A DNA stretch of 64,000 bases from Bradyrhizobiaceae bacterium (GTDB taxonomy: Bacteria; Pseudomonadota; Alphaproteobacteria; Rhizobiales; Xanthobacteraceae), in NCBI GenBank assembly GCA_003963435.1, contig RXJC01000071.1, positions 1-64,000 of the forward strand. Reading direction: 5' to 3'. The notes beneath the pieces were generated by a model. The model was not told the DNA's origin. It ran no database searches and saw only the letters and a list, made by a program, of their open reading frames with translations. Below, in pieces: positions 1 through 9,341 of the stretch (positions are counted from its first letter, which is position 1; each line of letters starts with the position of its first letter). The position numbers were made by a program, and so were the translations under genes.

Positions 1-435
1 CGACAGGCGCCGACGTGTTCGGGGGCGGCTGCGGTCACCTCGTAGGCGAAGCCGAAGAGGTCGCACGCTTGCGTAGCGAACCCCTTGCGGGTTGATCGTA
101 GAAGGCCGCACCAGAACCAAGGAAAGCCCATTCGAGAGCGGGGCTGGTCCTTCTCCGAAAGCATCGTGTGCCGAACTGCACATTTTTCATCCGCGGGCCC
201 TTGCCGACAAGATCGCGACGCGAGAACAAGTGTGATCCTTTTTGTTGAAGCAGCGAAGGCGCGTTCGATGCCTACGAACGAGCGTTGGTCAGCTTGACAG
301 GCGTGGGTTCGGAGTTAGCGCGGTGAGAATAGCGCTGGTTTGCCTTGTCCTACCGGATCGCTGCTGACCGACCAGAGCGTGAATGAAAAGCTAGTGTCGG
401 CAAAACTAGTCTGATCGGCGTGGCAAGCGGTTGTG
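1..435. other. Left-edge stretch, no supported gene
   Basis: I see no recognisable complete gene here. On the minus strand the first ~110 bases read as a plausible coding fragment running off the window edge, with the phrase FGFAYEV, but it is too short to identify and its frame is broken further right. It may be the decayed or truncated start of a gene lying left of the window. Confidence 0.3.
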
Positions 436-1897
436 TTAGACAAGATCGAAGAAGCGTGTGAACTCACCTTGAAAGGTCATGGCCACAGTTCCGGTCGGAC
501 CGTGCCGCTGCTTAGCAATGATGACCTCCGCTTTGCCGCGCGCGTCGCTCATCTCTGATTCCCAAGCGAGGTACTCATCGGTGCCGGGCTTCGGCTCTTT
601 GTTCTTCAGATAATATTCTTCACGAAACACAAACAACACGACGTCGGCATCTTGTTCAATCGATCCTGATTCTCGAAGATCTGAGAGCTGCGGGCGTTTT
701 TCATCGCGGTTCTCGACCAACCGTGAAAGCTGGGATAGCGCAATGACTGGCACATTGAGTTCTTTGGCCAGCGCCTTCAACCCGGTCGTGATCTCAGTGA
801 TCTCCTGCACACGATTCTGCGCCGCACGCGGTGACTTGCCATGCATGAGCTGGATATAGTCGACGATAACGAGATGCAGTCCTCGTTGTCGTTTCAAGCG
901 GCGCGCGCGGGCCGCGAGCTGAGCGATGGACACGGCTCCGGTTTGGTCAATGAATAGCGGCAGCCGGCGCATTTTCTGGCGGCAATCGAGCAGCTTGCCG
1001 AACGCTGGCTCGTCGATTTCGCCACGCCTGATGTCGGAGGAGGGGATCTCCGTCTGCTCGGAGATTACGCGAGTGGCAAGTTGCTCCGACGACATCTCCA
1101 GAGAAAAGAAAGCGACGATGCCGCCGGCCACGGGTTTAGCCGAGCCGTCGACCTGCTGTGCCGCATCGTAGGCGCTGGCGACATTGAACGCTATGTTGGT
1201 GGCTAAAGATGTCTTCCCCATGCCTGGTCTGCCAGCGATGATGATGAGGTCTGTTGGCTGAAGACCTCCCATTTTGGCGTCGAGGTCCTTGAGGCCGGTT
1301 GCAAGGCCAGAAAGCCTGCCATCGGACTGGTACGCTTGTGCGGCTCTATCAATGGCGCTGTCGAGTGCGGACTCGAACGTCTCGAAGCCCCCGCCATAGC
1401 GGCCCGTTTCGGCAATTTCATATAGAAGCTGCTCGGCGTACTGGATCTGGTCCGCTGGAGCGCAATCGATGGGCGCTTCAAATGCGCCATTGAGCATGTC
1501 CTCGGCGATCCTTATCAACTCGCGTCGCACCGCAAGATCGTACACGGTCCGGCCGTAATCGACCGCGTTGATGATCGTTGTCGCCTCCGCGGCCAGACGC
1601 GCGAGATACTGCGCAATCGACATTCCAGCGACATCAAGAGTGGCGGGAAAGAAGGTCTTAAGCGTGATCGGATTGGCCACTTTGTTTGAGCGGATCAGCT
1701 CGCTGATCATCTCAAAGATGGCCACCGTGCAGCGGCTCGAAGAAATGATTCGCCTTCAGGAAGTCAGCAACACGATGGAAAGCTTCGTTGTTGATCAGGA
1801 TGGCGCCGAGCAGCGCTTGCTCAGCTTCGATGTTGTGCGGCGGCTCGCGGTAGGATGGAGTCTCCAACGATTTCAGTTTGAATGCTGCTTCGGCCAC
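436..1897 (-). pseudogene. dnaB: Replicative DNA helicase DnaB-like, frameshifted
   Basis: DnaB is the hexameric helicase that unwinds DNA at replication forks. The N-terminal domain (NIEAEQALLGAIL, then FFEPLHG) is read from 1897 to about 1720, and the rest from about 1725 to 436 in another frame. The larger part holds Walker A (GRPGMGKT), the DYIQLM motif and the C-terminal RecA-like core with SGSIEQDADVV. Removing one G in the GGTGGCC run near 1718 restores the expected HGAIFEM junction, giving a normal ~487-residue protein. This is therefore a full-length gene with one frameshift; the 429-residue part could still start at a GTG at 1725. It is probably an element-borne second copy. A sequencing error is the main alternative. 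Confidence 0.8.
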
Positions 1898-2106
1898 GTA
1901 CGTCCCCCGCCGACCCGATGTTGAAGTGCAGGACCTACGAAGAACAAAGGATCATGCCAAGGGATAGGCGACGAATCGCCCTCCAGTGATGAAGTGTACC
2001 GCCAATAAGGGCAAAACCAATCGATTCGCACCTTTCCAGATCTGGGCAGCCCTTTGTGGGTGGGCCGCGCCGCCCGTTTGCGTCAGGGATGGCAGCCCGC
2101 CAGGGG

Positions 2107-2128
2107 GAAGACCCGCTTGCGGGGCTTC
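2107..2128. other. Hairpin in a GC-rich structured stretch
   Basis: GAAG/CTTC and CCCG/CGGG arms form a stem with one symmetric mismatch and a four-base loop. It sits inside a GC-rich block of nested short inverted repeats (about 2050-2170) with no convincing gene. The stretch 1898-2268 holds nothing else I can name. It could be a structured RNA or a transfer-related DNA element, but no function can be assigned from sequence alone. Confidence 0.3.
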
Positions 2129-2268
2129 AGCGCAGCCAACAGCCCGGCCCGCAGGGCGACGCCGGATTCCCTCTTCCCATCTGGAGGTAATCGATCGGCA
2201 ATATTCACCGGCAGGCACGCAGGCACCTTCTCTGGCTATAACACAATCAAAAGCTGATTTTTCGCGTT

Positions 2269-3099
2269 TCACCGATCGTACAGACGGACGCCGACAACGG
2301 AATGACCCTGAATTTTGTCCAGTATCTGTACCGTGGCGCGTTCGAATGCAGCTTCACGTAACTCCGAAGGAAGGTTTCCAGTATTTTGCTCCTGAATGCG
2401 ACGCCCGGCGATCCGCGAGCTGATGCCAACTATTCCCGCCTTGCTCGCTTTCATGTCGGCGCCATCAGCTTGCAACGCCAGCTTTGCGGGAGTTAGGTCG
2501 AGCGGGGCGAGTGTGCCATTGGGCAGCACCTCTTGAACCGAGAACGCTGAGTTTTTCATCCAGCCAACAATTGCTTCCCCTTCAACAACTGCGGAGAGGT
2601 ATGCGGAAATCACCGCACCGCCCGGTGAACAACGATCCGTGGCTCCAAGCGCTTTGTTCACGCTTATGGGCATCCAGCGGTTACCTCGCAGCAACAAGTG
2701 GCAACCAGCAATGCGGCGGCCCTGACTGGTCATGAGATCCTCGCACTGAGTTTCGACGTGGGTTTGTTCGAGCCGGTTGGCTATCTGTTCGCGCGCAGCG
2801 TGAGACCTTGCACGAAAGTTATTTCTCGTAGACACTCGGACGGTTGCAGCGCTGGTGGCTTTGGAGCACCTCGCTAGGGCTGGCGTCGAGTCTTGCCCAA
2901 TCAACCGACATCGCCTGACCAGCCCAACTGCTCTGCTCCATCCCAAACGCCGCCCTGGCGACCCCCAACGTTCAGCTTCCGCTCTCACCCGCGAAATAGA
3001 CATGCGGGCGCCGGCCTCACATCGCGACGCCTTCGCGATCCTCCTTGGCACCTCACCATGCTCAAATGGCCGACCTGATGGCGCCTCGTGCCGAAGCAC
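2269..3099 (-). CDS. Hypothetical protein
   Basis: This is an open frame of 276 codons directly downstream of luxR on the same strand. I do not recognise a family. The C-terminal half (from the internal Met of MTSQGRR, about 150 residues) looks more protein-like, with alternating hydrophobic and charged residues ending in VVGVRLYDR. The N-terminal part is Arg-rich and may not be translated. An opposite-strand frame of similar length overlaps it, so the call is weak; it could be a decayed gene of the conjugative element. Confidence 0.3.
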   Translation of the reverse strand: MLRHEAPSGRPFEHGEVPRRIAKASRCEAGARMSISRVRAEAERWGSPGRRLGWSRAVGLVRRCRLIGQDSTPALARCSKATSAATVRVSTRNNFRARSHAAREQIANRLEQTHVETQCEDLMTSQGRRIAGCHLLLRGNRWMPISVNKALGATDRCSPGGAVISAYLSAVVEGEAIVGWMKNSAFSVQEVLPNGTLAPLDLTPAKLALQADGADMKASKAGIVGISSRIAGRRIQEQNTGNLPSELREAAFERATVQILDKIQGHSVVGVRLYDR

Positions 3100-3115
3100 A
3101 ATGGCAGTTCCGCAA

Positions 3116-3847
3116 TTATGGAAGCAATCCCTGACGAAGCGCGAGGGCTACAGCGTGCGGAAGCGTCAACGCAGCAAGATTTCGCCTGGCATTGTCCAGA
3201 TGAAACTTCACCCCACGCTGCGAAACCCCGAGAAGCTGAGCAATATCCTGCATCGTCTTGCCGTCGGAGATACAGGCCAGACACTGCCGTTCGCGTTGAG
3301 TCAGCAGGCTCCCTCGCTGACTGTCCGGGGGCGTGCATCCGATCCTGGCGGCGCTCACATGCGCATGAAAAATGAGACCCACCCTTTCCAACATGTCTTG
3401 CGAGGTCTCGATGAAGCGATCGAGGCCAAGGCTTCGGTCGTCCACCGCCAGCGTGAACGCCGCGAGCCGGTTTTGGCTTGCGGGAATGCGAATGGTAAGG
3501 CCGGTCCTGATCTTGAAGCTGAGAGCATCGTCAAACAGACGGCGCTCTTTCGCCGACTTTGCGCTTCGCGCCTCACGTCCATCCCACAGGAACACCCGGC
3601 TCGTATTTCGCGGCTCCTGAAGAACGGGGTCGATGTTGTGATATCCTTCCCGAAAATAGTGGCTAGTCCAACTCTTCGGATAAGATGAGATCAGATTGGG
3701 GCCATTCGCGCGCTGACCAAAATAGGCGAACCACCGAAATCCCAATGCATGCGCGGCTCGTTCTGCGACGCGCCGAAAATCATCTTCCGTATGGGCAGAG
3801 TGAAGACAATCGACAAATTCGTCGCACGCTCGTTTGACGTCCTTCAT
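3116..3847 (-). CDS. luxR: LuxR-family quorum-sensing transcriptional regulator
   Basis: This 243-residue protein has the two-domain layout of acyl-homoserine-lactone receptors. Residues ~15-165 form the autoinducer-binding domain, with the aromatic and acidic positions of the ligand pocket (FAYFGQ, the Y...DP region, W in FLWDGR). Residues ~175-235 form the LuxR/GerE helix-turn-helix (LTQRERQCL, IAQLLGVSQRGVKFHLDNARR). It is divergent from a luxI homologue 204 bp away, and a perfect lux-box palindrome lies between the two. In TraR-type conjugative elements such a pair makes transfer depend on cell density. A regulator and synthase side by side is strong support. Confidence 0.92.
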   Translation of the reverse strand: MKDVKRACDEFVDCLHSAHTEDDFRRVAERAAHALGFRWFAYFGQRANGPNLISSYPKSWTSHYFREGYHNIDPVLQEPRNTSRVFLWDGREARSAKSAKERRLFDDALSFKIRTGLTIRIPASQNRLAAFTLAVDDRSLGLDRFIETSQDMLERVGLIFHAHVSAARIGCTPPDSQRGSLLTQRERQCLACISDGKTMQDIAQLLGVSQRGVKFHLDNARRNLAALTLPHAVALALRQGLLP

Positions 3848-3968
3848 TGCACCACTTCGTCACTTCGCAGTCCTTAGAACGCGAATAATTTGACGATTCG
3901 CGCTCCACGTGCAGGCCATGTATTGCGGAGTTGCGGCAGCTTTGCGGCACAGACAGTTCCATAACGCC

Positions 3969-3984
3969 CTGTCAGAACTGACAG
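3969..3984. promoter_or_regulatory. lux box (CTG-N10-CAG palindrome)
   Basis: CTGTCAG and CTGACAG are perfect inverted 7-mers separated by AA. They match the CTG-N10-CAG form of LuxR/TraR operators. The site is 66 bp upstream of the luxI start and 121 bp from the luxR start, in the only intergenic space between the two genes. It is the likely activation site for luxI and the T4SS operon behind it. Confidence 0.75.
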
Positions 3985-4050
3985 CGCAACGCCGTGACCG
4001 CGCCTGCTTTCTTGATCTCGACGCTGTGATTCGTAAGTTTGAGGTTAAGA

Positions 4051-4686
4051 ATGAAGGTCCTTGTGCGTACCCGTCCGGCGCTCCTGCATGACTCCGATCT
4101 GACAATAGCAATGCATCGCCTACGAGGGCGCGTGTTCAAAGATCGGCTGGACTGGGACGTTTCCGTCTCCGACGGATTGGAGATTGATCAGTACGACACA
4201 TTTGAGCCGACATATCTCCTGGCACTTGAACGGAGCGACGTGGTTGGTTGTGTTCGGCTGCTGCCCACCACTGCACGCAACATGCTCGCGGATACGTTCC
4301 CGGTGTTGCTGGATGGCCACGCGGCACCCAGAGCAGCCCGGATCTGGGAGAGCTCGCGGTTCTGCGTTGACACTAAGAACGTCACGGCGACAGCCGAGAA
4401 TGGCTTGCGGGAAGCAACGTTCCTGCTCTTTGCCGCAATGATTGAATGGGGTCAGCAGCGCGATCTTCAAGCCATCGCAACCGTCACTGATCTGCGCATG
4501 GAGCGCATCCTGCGCCGAGCCGGATGGCACCTCGACCGCCTGGGCACACCTCGTCAAATCGGGGCGACCAAAGCCGTGGCTGGACTACTGCCGATCAGCA
4601 ATGACGCTCTCGGCGCGATTCGAGTGGCCGGAAAGATTTCCGGACCTGTCATTGACACGCCGTCAAGCCTGCCACTCGCGGCTTAG
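4051..4686 (+). CDS. luxI: LuxI-family acyl-homoserine-lactone synthase
   Basis: The protein makes an acyl-homoserine lactone from S-adenosylmethionine and an acyl-ACP or acyl-CoA. The LuxI pattern is complete: MHRLRGRVFKDRLDW, then EIDQYDTFEPTYLLAL, GCVRLLPT, and WESSRFCVD, which cover the usual Arg, Phe, Trp, Asp, Glu and Arg catalytic positions. The start at 4051 is chosen because GAGGT lies 5 bases upstream; an in-frame TTG at 4039 is less likely. It is the first gene of the virB operon, so its own signal should amplify transcription of the conjugation genes. The acyl chain cannot be predicted. Confidence 0.93.
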   Translation: MKVLVRTRPALLHDSDLTIAMHRLRGRVFKDRLDWDVSVSDGLEIDQYDTFEPTYLLALERSDVVGCVRLLPTTARNMLADTFPVLLDGHAAPRAARIWESSRFCVDTKNVTATAENGLREATFLLFAAMIEWGQQRDLQAIATVTDLRMERILRRAGWHLDRLGTPRQIGATKAVAGLLPISNDALGAIRVAGKISGPVIDTPSSLPLAA

Positions 4687-4723
4687 CATCGAACGTCTCA
4701 GCTCCGGATAAGAAGGCTCAACA

Positions 4724-5299
4724 ATGGATCCTGCTGCATTTGCGGCTCTGGTCGAACAGTGCGCTCCAGCGCCGGACCTGGTGCGCCCGCTGACGGCGAT
4801 AGTGCGACAGGCGAGTTCGTTCGAGCCGCTGCTCATCACAATTCAGGGGCGGAAACAGATTCCGATCCGGGCAAGCGACCGTGACGAAGCCATCCAGCTC
4901 GCGATCGAGGCCCTCGCCACCGGTCAGGAGGTCCGGACTGGTCTTGCTCAACTTGATGCCGCGGAAACAAAGCAGGCCGGGCTGACGCCTGCGACGACCT
5001 TCGACGCGTGTCAGCATATCGCTGGCCTTGGTAGATTGTTTGACGCGCGACTGAAAGCGGCCAGCATCAAAAGCTCAGACCGCGACCAGGTGATTGTCCG
5101 CGTTGTCGCAAGCTTCGCGGCGAGGGCTCCCAACCAAACAGCCGAGCCTAGCATCCAGCCGACCGCGTCCGCCGACACTGAGCGTTCCACTAGCGACGTG
5201 TCGACAATCAATCCAGCTGCACCGTTGGTCAGCGAGCATCCTCGCTGGGACGTCTATCGCTCAGGACGGGGCACATCAGCCTTCGTCTATGAACGATAG
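4724..5299 (+). CDS. virB1: VirB1-like protein lacking the catalytic glutamate
   Basis: Position (first T4SS gene) and layout match VirB1, the lytic transglycosylase that opens peptidoglycan for the secretion channel. The fold signature runs from IVRQASSFEPLLI through AIQLA, TGLAQLDA, LTPATTFDACQHI to GLGRLFDARL, and the tail WDVYRSGRG resembles VirB1 tails. In active enzymes the motif before SSF or SGF contains the catalytic Glu (ESSF); here that residue is Ala30. No signal peptide is evident. It may be a degenerate or non-enzymatic scaffold version. It starts 37 bp after luxI. Confidence 0.7.
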   Translation: MDPAAFAALVEQCAPAPDLVRPLTAIVRQASSFEPLLITIQGRKQIPIRASDRDEAIQLAIEALATGQEVRTGLAQLDAAETKQAGLTPATTFDACQHIAGLGRLFDARLKAASIKSSDRDQVIVRVVASFAARAPNQTAEPSIQPTASADTERSTSDVSTINPAAPLVSEHPRWDVYRSGRGTSAFVYER

Positions 5300-5375
5300 G
5301 GATCGCCATTCTCAATCTCAACTCAATACGTGGTCCGACCCTAGGTCCGGCTGCAATGCCAATCGGAGCCGTGTC

Positions 5376-5672
5376 ATGACTTCTTCTCTTAAACACTCCG
5401 CCGCCCTGCTTTGCATGGGGGCCGTTCTCAGCATCGCCTTGGTAGAGCCGGCGCTGGCGCAGACCGCGAACATCGAGGGCGTGTTGCAGAACATCGTCAA
5501 CATGTTGACGGGCAACGTTGCGCGCCTGCTGGCGACGCTGGCGGTCATCATCGTCGGCATCGCCTGGATGTTTGGCTACCTCGATCTGCGCAAGGCCGCC
5601 TATGTCGTGCTCGGTGTCGCTATCACATTCGGCGCCTCCGAGGTGGTCTCGACCCTGACCGGAGGTCATTGA
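5376..5672 (+). CDS. virB2: T4SS pilin VirB2/TrbC
   Basis: This is the major pilus subunit of the conjugation channel. The 98-residue product has a cleavable signal peptide ending in ALAQ (about residue 28), then a short loop and two hydrophobic helices (LLATLAVIIVGIAWMFG and YVVLGVAITFGASEVV), the VirB2 architecture. The start at 5376 is preceded by CGGAG at a 7-base spacing; a longer in-frame extension upstream is unlikely. The stop codon overlaps the virB3 start. Confidence 0.9.
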   Translation: MTSSLKHSAALLCMGAVLSIALVEPALAQTANIEGVLQNIVNMLTGNVARLLATLAVIIVGIAWMFGYLDLRKAAYVVLGVAITFGASEVVSTLTGGH

Positions 5673-6010
5673 TGACCGAGGCCGCGCGTCTCACGGAGGA
5701 CACCTTGTTCCTCGCCTGCACGCGTCCGGCCATGATTGCCGGCGTCACCATGGAAGCCATGGCGCTCAACGTGATGTTTTCCTGCATCCTGTTTCTGATG
5801 GCCGGGAGCATCGTCTACGGTCTGGTCGCGATTCCTATCCATGGTCTTTGCCGCATCATCTGCCGGCACGACCCCAACATGTTCCGGATTCTGCTGGCCT
5901 GGATCGAAACGCGAGGACGTGCGCGCAACGCCACATTCTGGGGTGGATCGTCCTGCACCCCGCTCAAACTCATCAGGCGATATCGAACCAGGGACCTCGG
6001 TTATGCGTAA
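5672..6010 (+). CDS. virB3: T4SS inner-membrane protein VirB3
   Basis: VirB3 is a small inner-membrane component that works with VirB4. The 112-residue product has the typical LACTRPAMIAGVTMEAM opening followed by a membrane segment (FSCILFLMAGSIVYGLVAIPIH) and the HDPNMFRILLAWIETR tail. Its ATG overlaps the virB2 stop and its end overlaps the virB4 start, so the three genes are translationally coupled. The C-terminal ~25 residues are less conserved in style. Confidence 0.9.
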   Translation: MTEAARLTEDTLFLACTRPAMIAGVTMEAMALNVMFSCILFLMAGSIVYGLVAIPIHGLCRIICRHDPNMFRILLAWIETRGRARNATFWGGSSCTPLKLIRRYRTRDLGYA

Positions 6011-8369
6011 CGCGGGGCTTAAAACCCGGGAGGTCGAGCCCGATGTCTATCTGCCTTTCGGCCGGCATGTCACAGACACTGTGATCAGCCTTACAACAAG
6101 AGCCTTGCTTACGGTGATCCGGATCGAGGGTACCTCGTTCGAGACTGCCGAAATCTCGGATCTGAATGATCTTCACAGCAAGCTGAATCTCACCTTGCGC
6201 AATGTCGCAGACCCGCGCCTCGCGCTCTGGACTCATCTGGTGCGCCGCCGAACGTCGGTCTATCCGGACGGCACCTTCCGGTCGACCTTTGCAGCGGCAC
6301 TTGACGCACAGTATCGCGAACAGCTTCAGAAAGAGGCGCTGTTTCGGAATGATCTCTATCTGACACTGGTTTGTCATCCCAGTCGCGCGGCGACGGATAC
6401 GGCGGCCGCGTTCTTCAGGCGGCTTCGCCAAAGCGCCGGGCACTCCGTCGAAGTCGACCGCGAGGCCCTGAAGCGGCTTAACGATGCCACGCGCGATATT
6501 GTCGCGGCACTCGACCGTTACGGCGCCCGTGCGGTCCGATTGGCTGAGCGCGACGGCATTATCTTCTCAGAACCGATGGAGCTGCTCCATGCGCTCGCCT
6601 CCGGCGAATGGATACCGATGCCGTTGCCGCAAGGCCCGATCGGCTCCGCGCTTTACTCAAATCGAGTCATCTTCGGCCGCGAAGCTCTTGAGATTCGGGG
6701 GGCCGGCGGTTCGCGATTCGCTGGCATGTTCGGACTCAAGGAATACCCGGCGTCTACCCAGCCTGGGCTGTTGAATGCGCTACTCTCGGCGCCTTTTGAG
6801 CTCATCCTCACGCAATCGTTCGCGTTTTTGGCGAAAGCCGACGCCAAGACCGTCCTGACGCGCAAGCAGAACCAGCTGGTTTCGGCTCAGGATCCGGCCG
6901 CCTCGCAGATCGACGAGCTCTCTGACGCCCTCGACGATCTCGAATCCAACCGATTCGTGCTCGGAGATCATCACCTCTCGCTCCTGGTCTACGCCGACAC
7001 GCCTTCGCAGCTGCAGGGACACATGAGCGTCGCGCGGCGCGCGCTGGCCGATGCGGGAGCGGTGGTCGCCCGGGAAGATCTTGGACTTGAAGCCGCCTAT
7101 TGGGCCCAACTTCCTGGGCTCTTCAAATACCGGGCGCGCACTGGCGCGATCAATTCGCGAAATTTCGCGGCGTTCTCTCCATTTCATACGTATCCCACCG
7201 GACAGCCAACGGGCAACCACTGGGGACCGGCGGTAGCGATGCTCAAGACCGCGTCGGGCTCGCCCTTCTACTTCTCCTTTCATCATGGCGATCTCGGCAA
7301 CACCTTCATCTGCGGTCCCTCGGGATCCGGCAAGACCGTCGTACAGAACTTCCTGCTGTCGCAGGCCGAGCGGTTAGGGGCCTCCTACGTATTCTTCGAC
7401 AAGGACCGTGGCGCCGAGATTTTCGTGTGCGCCGCTGGCGGCACCTATCTGACCTTGCGCAATGGCATCCCGACCGGCTGCGCGCCGCTCAAGGCGCTGG
7501 AGCTTACGCCAGCGAACCTTTCTTTCCTGGGCGAACTGGTTCGGAAACTCGTCACGCCGGATGACCGCCCGCTGACGGTGATCGAGGAGGAGCGGATCGA
7601 TTCCGGATTGCGAGCGCTCGGTCAGCTGCGGCAGGCGGAACGTTCGTTCGGGACGCTGCGGGCTTTTCTCGGCCAGCAGGACCGCGAGGGCATTGGTGCG
7701 CGGCTCGAGCGATGGTGCCGGGGCGCGCCTTTCGGCTGGGTGCTGGATGGCGAAGAGGACGCCATTGGCTTGGACGCCCGGTTCATCGGTTTTGACATGA
7801 CCGATCTCTTGGACCACCCCACGGTTCGCACGCCGCTCATGATGTATCTGTTCCATCGCGTCGAGCGGCTGATCGATGGCCGGCGCCTCATCATCGACAT
7901 CGACGAATTCTGGAAGGCGCTTGGGGATGAGGCGTTCCGAGATCTTGCGAACAACAAGCTTAAAACCATCCGCAAGCAGAATGGTGTCATGGTGTTCGGC
8001 ACGCAGTCGCCGCGCGATGCGCTGGCCTCGCCGATCGCGCACACCATCGTCGAGCAATGCCCGACCCAAATCTTCCTGCCGAACGCGCGGGGAACGCGCT
8101 CGGACTATGTCGACGGCTTCCATCTGACCGACACGGAATTCCGCCTGATCAAGGAGGAACTCGCTCCTGAAAGTCGGCGCTTCCTGGTCAAGCAAGGGCA
8201 CAATTCGGTGGTGGCGGAACTTGATCTCAGTGGTTTCGACGACGCGCTCGCCGTCTTGTCGGGACGGACGGAAACCGTCGAGCTGCTCGATCGCATTCGC
8301 AACCAGGTCGGTGACGACCCCGCGCAGTGGCTGCCGGTGTTTCACGCCGAGCGGAGGAGGGGCCAATGA
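6003..8369 (+). CDS. virB4: T4SS ATPase VirB4
   Basis: VirB4 is the AAA-type ATPase that powers pilus assembly and substrate transfer at the inner membrane. The 788-residue product carries the CagE/VirB4 N-terminal domain, Walker A GPSGSGKT at residues 438-445 and Walker B IIDIDEFW with Asp634/Glu635, followed by the FGTQSPRDAL segment. The start at 6003 overlaps virB3 by 8 bases and gives the usual family length. Its stop overlaps the virB5 start (ATGA). Confidence 0.95.
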   Translation: MRNAGLKTREVEPDVYLPFGRHVTDTVISLTTRALLTVIRIEGTSFETAEISDLNDLHSKLNLTLRNVADPRLALWTHLVRRRTSVYPDGTFRSTFAAALDAQYREQLQKEALFRNDLYLTLVCHPSRAATDTAAAFFRRLRQSAGHSVEVDREALKRLNDATRDIVAALDRYGARAVRLAERDGIIFSEPMELLHALASGEWIPMPLPQGPIGSALYSNRVIFGREALEIRGAGGSRFAGMFGLKEYPASTQPGLLNALLSAPFELILTQSFAFLAKADAKTVLTRKQNQLVSAQDPAASQIDELSDALDDLESNRFVLGDHHLSLLVYADTPSQLQGHMSVARRALADAGAVVAREDLGLEAAYWAQLPGLFKYRARTGAINSRNFAAFSPFHTYPTGQPTGNHWGPAVAMLKTASGSPFYFSFHHGDLGNTFICGPSGSGKTVVQNFLLSQAERLGASYVFFDKDRGAEIFVCAAGGTYLTLRNGIPTGCAPLKALELTPANLSFLGELVRKLVTPDDRPLTVIEEERIDSGLRALGQLRQAERSFGTLRAFLGQQDREGIGARLERWCRGAPFGWVLDGEEDAIGLDARFIGFDMTDLLDHPTVRTPLMMYLFHRVERLIDGRRLIIDIDEFWKALGDEAFRDLANNKLKTIRKQNGVMVFGTQSPRDALASPIAHTIVEQCPTQIFLPNARGTRSDYVDGFHLTDTEFRLIKEELAPESRRFLVKQGHNSVVAELDLSGFDDALAVLSGRTETVELLDRIRNQVGDDPAQWLPVFHAERRRGQ

Positions 8370-9088
8370 TGGTTCGACGCATGAAGGCGGTGCTCACCTC
8401 CCTCTCAGTCATGACCCTGCCGATAACGTCACCTGCAGGGGCGGAGATCGTGTTCGACCCGAGCGTATATGCGCGGCAGTTTGAGCAGCTGACGGAACTG
8501 AAGAAGCAGGTCGACACCCTGACGTCGCAGCTCAAGGTCGCACAGGATCAGTTGAGCCAGGCCAAGCAACTCTATGACAGCTTCAACAAGCGGACCAACG
8601 CCAACGACATTGGAGCGCTCCTCAACACGCCACAGTTCCGGAAAGTCTTGCCCCAACAGTTCTCGGATATCGAACGTCTTGTCGCGGGGCAGGGCGGCGG
8701 TAACTTCGCCGACGCTATCAACCATTATCTTTCGCAGAACCGCGCGTACGCCGGCAACAGCGGCAACTCCTATTACCAGAGCGAGCTCGATCGGATCGCC
8801 CGGCAAACCGGCGCAAAGCACTCCATGGGTCAGGCGGTATATGACACGGCCTCGCAGCGCATCGACGCACTTGAGGAGCTCAGAGCTCGCATCAGCTCGG
8901 CGACCGACGCCAAGGAGATTCTCGATCTCTCAGCACGGCTGCAGGCGGAACAGGCGCTCCTGCAGAACGACGTGCTCCGAATGCAGGGTCTGGCCATGAT
9001 CCAGCAGGCCCGCATGGACATGGATGGCCAGCGGGAGCGCGAGAAACAGGAGCAATTGATCGATGAAATGAAAGCGGCCCTGCAATGA
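8366..9088 (+). CDS. virB5: T4SS minor pilin VirB5
   Basis: VirB5 is a periplasmic, pilus-tip associated protein. The 240-residue product starts with a signal peptide (cleavage near AGAE), followed by the VFDPSVYARQFEQL motif common at the mature start of VirB5/TrbJ-like proteins and then long helices rich in Gln, Glu and Lys (coiled-coil-like). The start at 8366 has GGAGGAGGGG upstream; 8369 is an equal alternative. It overlaps virB4 upstream and the EexN-like lipoprotein downstream by 4 bases each. Confidence 0.9.
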   Translation: MMVRRMKAVLTSLSVMTLPITSPAGAEIVFDPSVYARQFEQLTELKKQVDTLTSQLKVAQDQLSQAKQLYDSFNKRTNANDIGALLNTPQFRKVLPQQFSDIERLVAGQGGGNFADAINHYLSQNRAYAGNSGNSYYQSELDRIARQTGAKHSMGQAVYDTASQRIDALEELRARISSATDAKEILDLSARLQAEQALLQNDVLRMQGLAMIQQARMDMDGQREREKQEQLIDEMKAALQ

Positions 9089-9330
9089 AGACGACACTTG
9101 CCATTTCTCTGGTCACAGTTGCCGCGGCTCTAGCGAGCTGCAACGACGCAGCCAAGCGTCAACAAGCCAACACCGTGGGCTGGTTTCTTGACCATCGGGA
9201 CGAGCTCGCAGCAACTCTGAAGGGTTGCAGCGACAACCCCGGAGAATTCGAGAAAACGCCGAATTGCATCAACGCGAACGAGGCGCGCAATCAAGTCACC
9301 GTTCAAGAGATGGAAGATGCCCTGAAGTAA
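9085..9330 (+). CDS. eexN: EexN-family entry-exclusion lipoprotein
   Basis: The 81-residue lipoprotein has a signal peptide ending in the lipobox LASC (Cys19). The mature part follows the EexN pattern: TVGWFLDHRDELAATLKGCSDNPGEF, then NCINANEAR. EexN proteins block redundant uptake of the same element and characteristically sit between virB5 and virB6, as here. Its ATG overlaps the virB5 stop. Confidence 0.88.
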   Translation: MKTTLAISLVTVAAALASCNDAAKRQQANTVGWFLDHRDELAATLKGCSDNPGEFEKTPNCINANEARNQVTVQEMEDALK

Positions 9331-9341
9331 GGATCGCCGCG

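Noticed and set aside
2855..3688. 277-codon plus-strand frame opposite luxR
   Set aside because: luxR on the other strand has a full autoinducer and helix-turn-helix architecture and a matching lux box; this frame has none.
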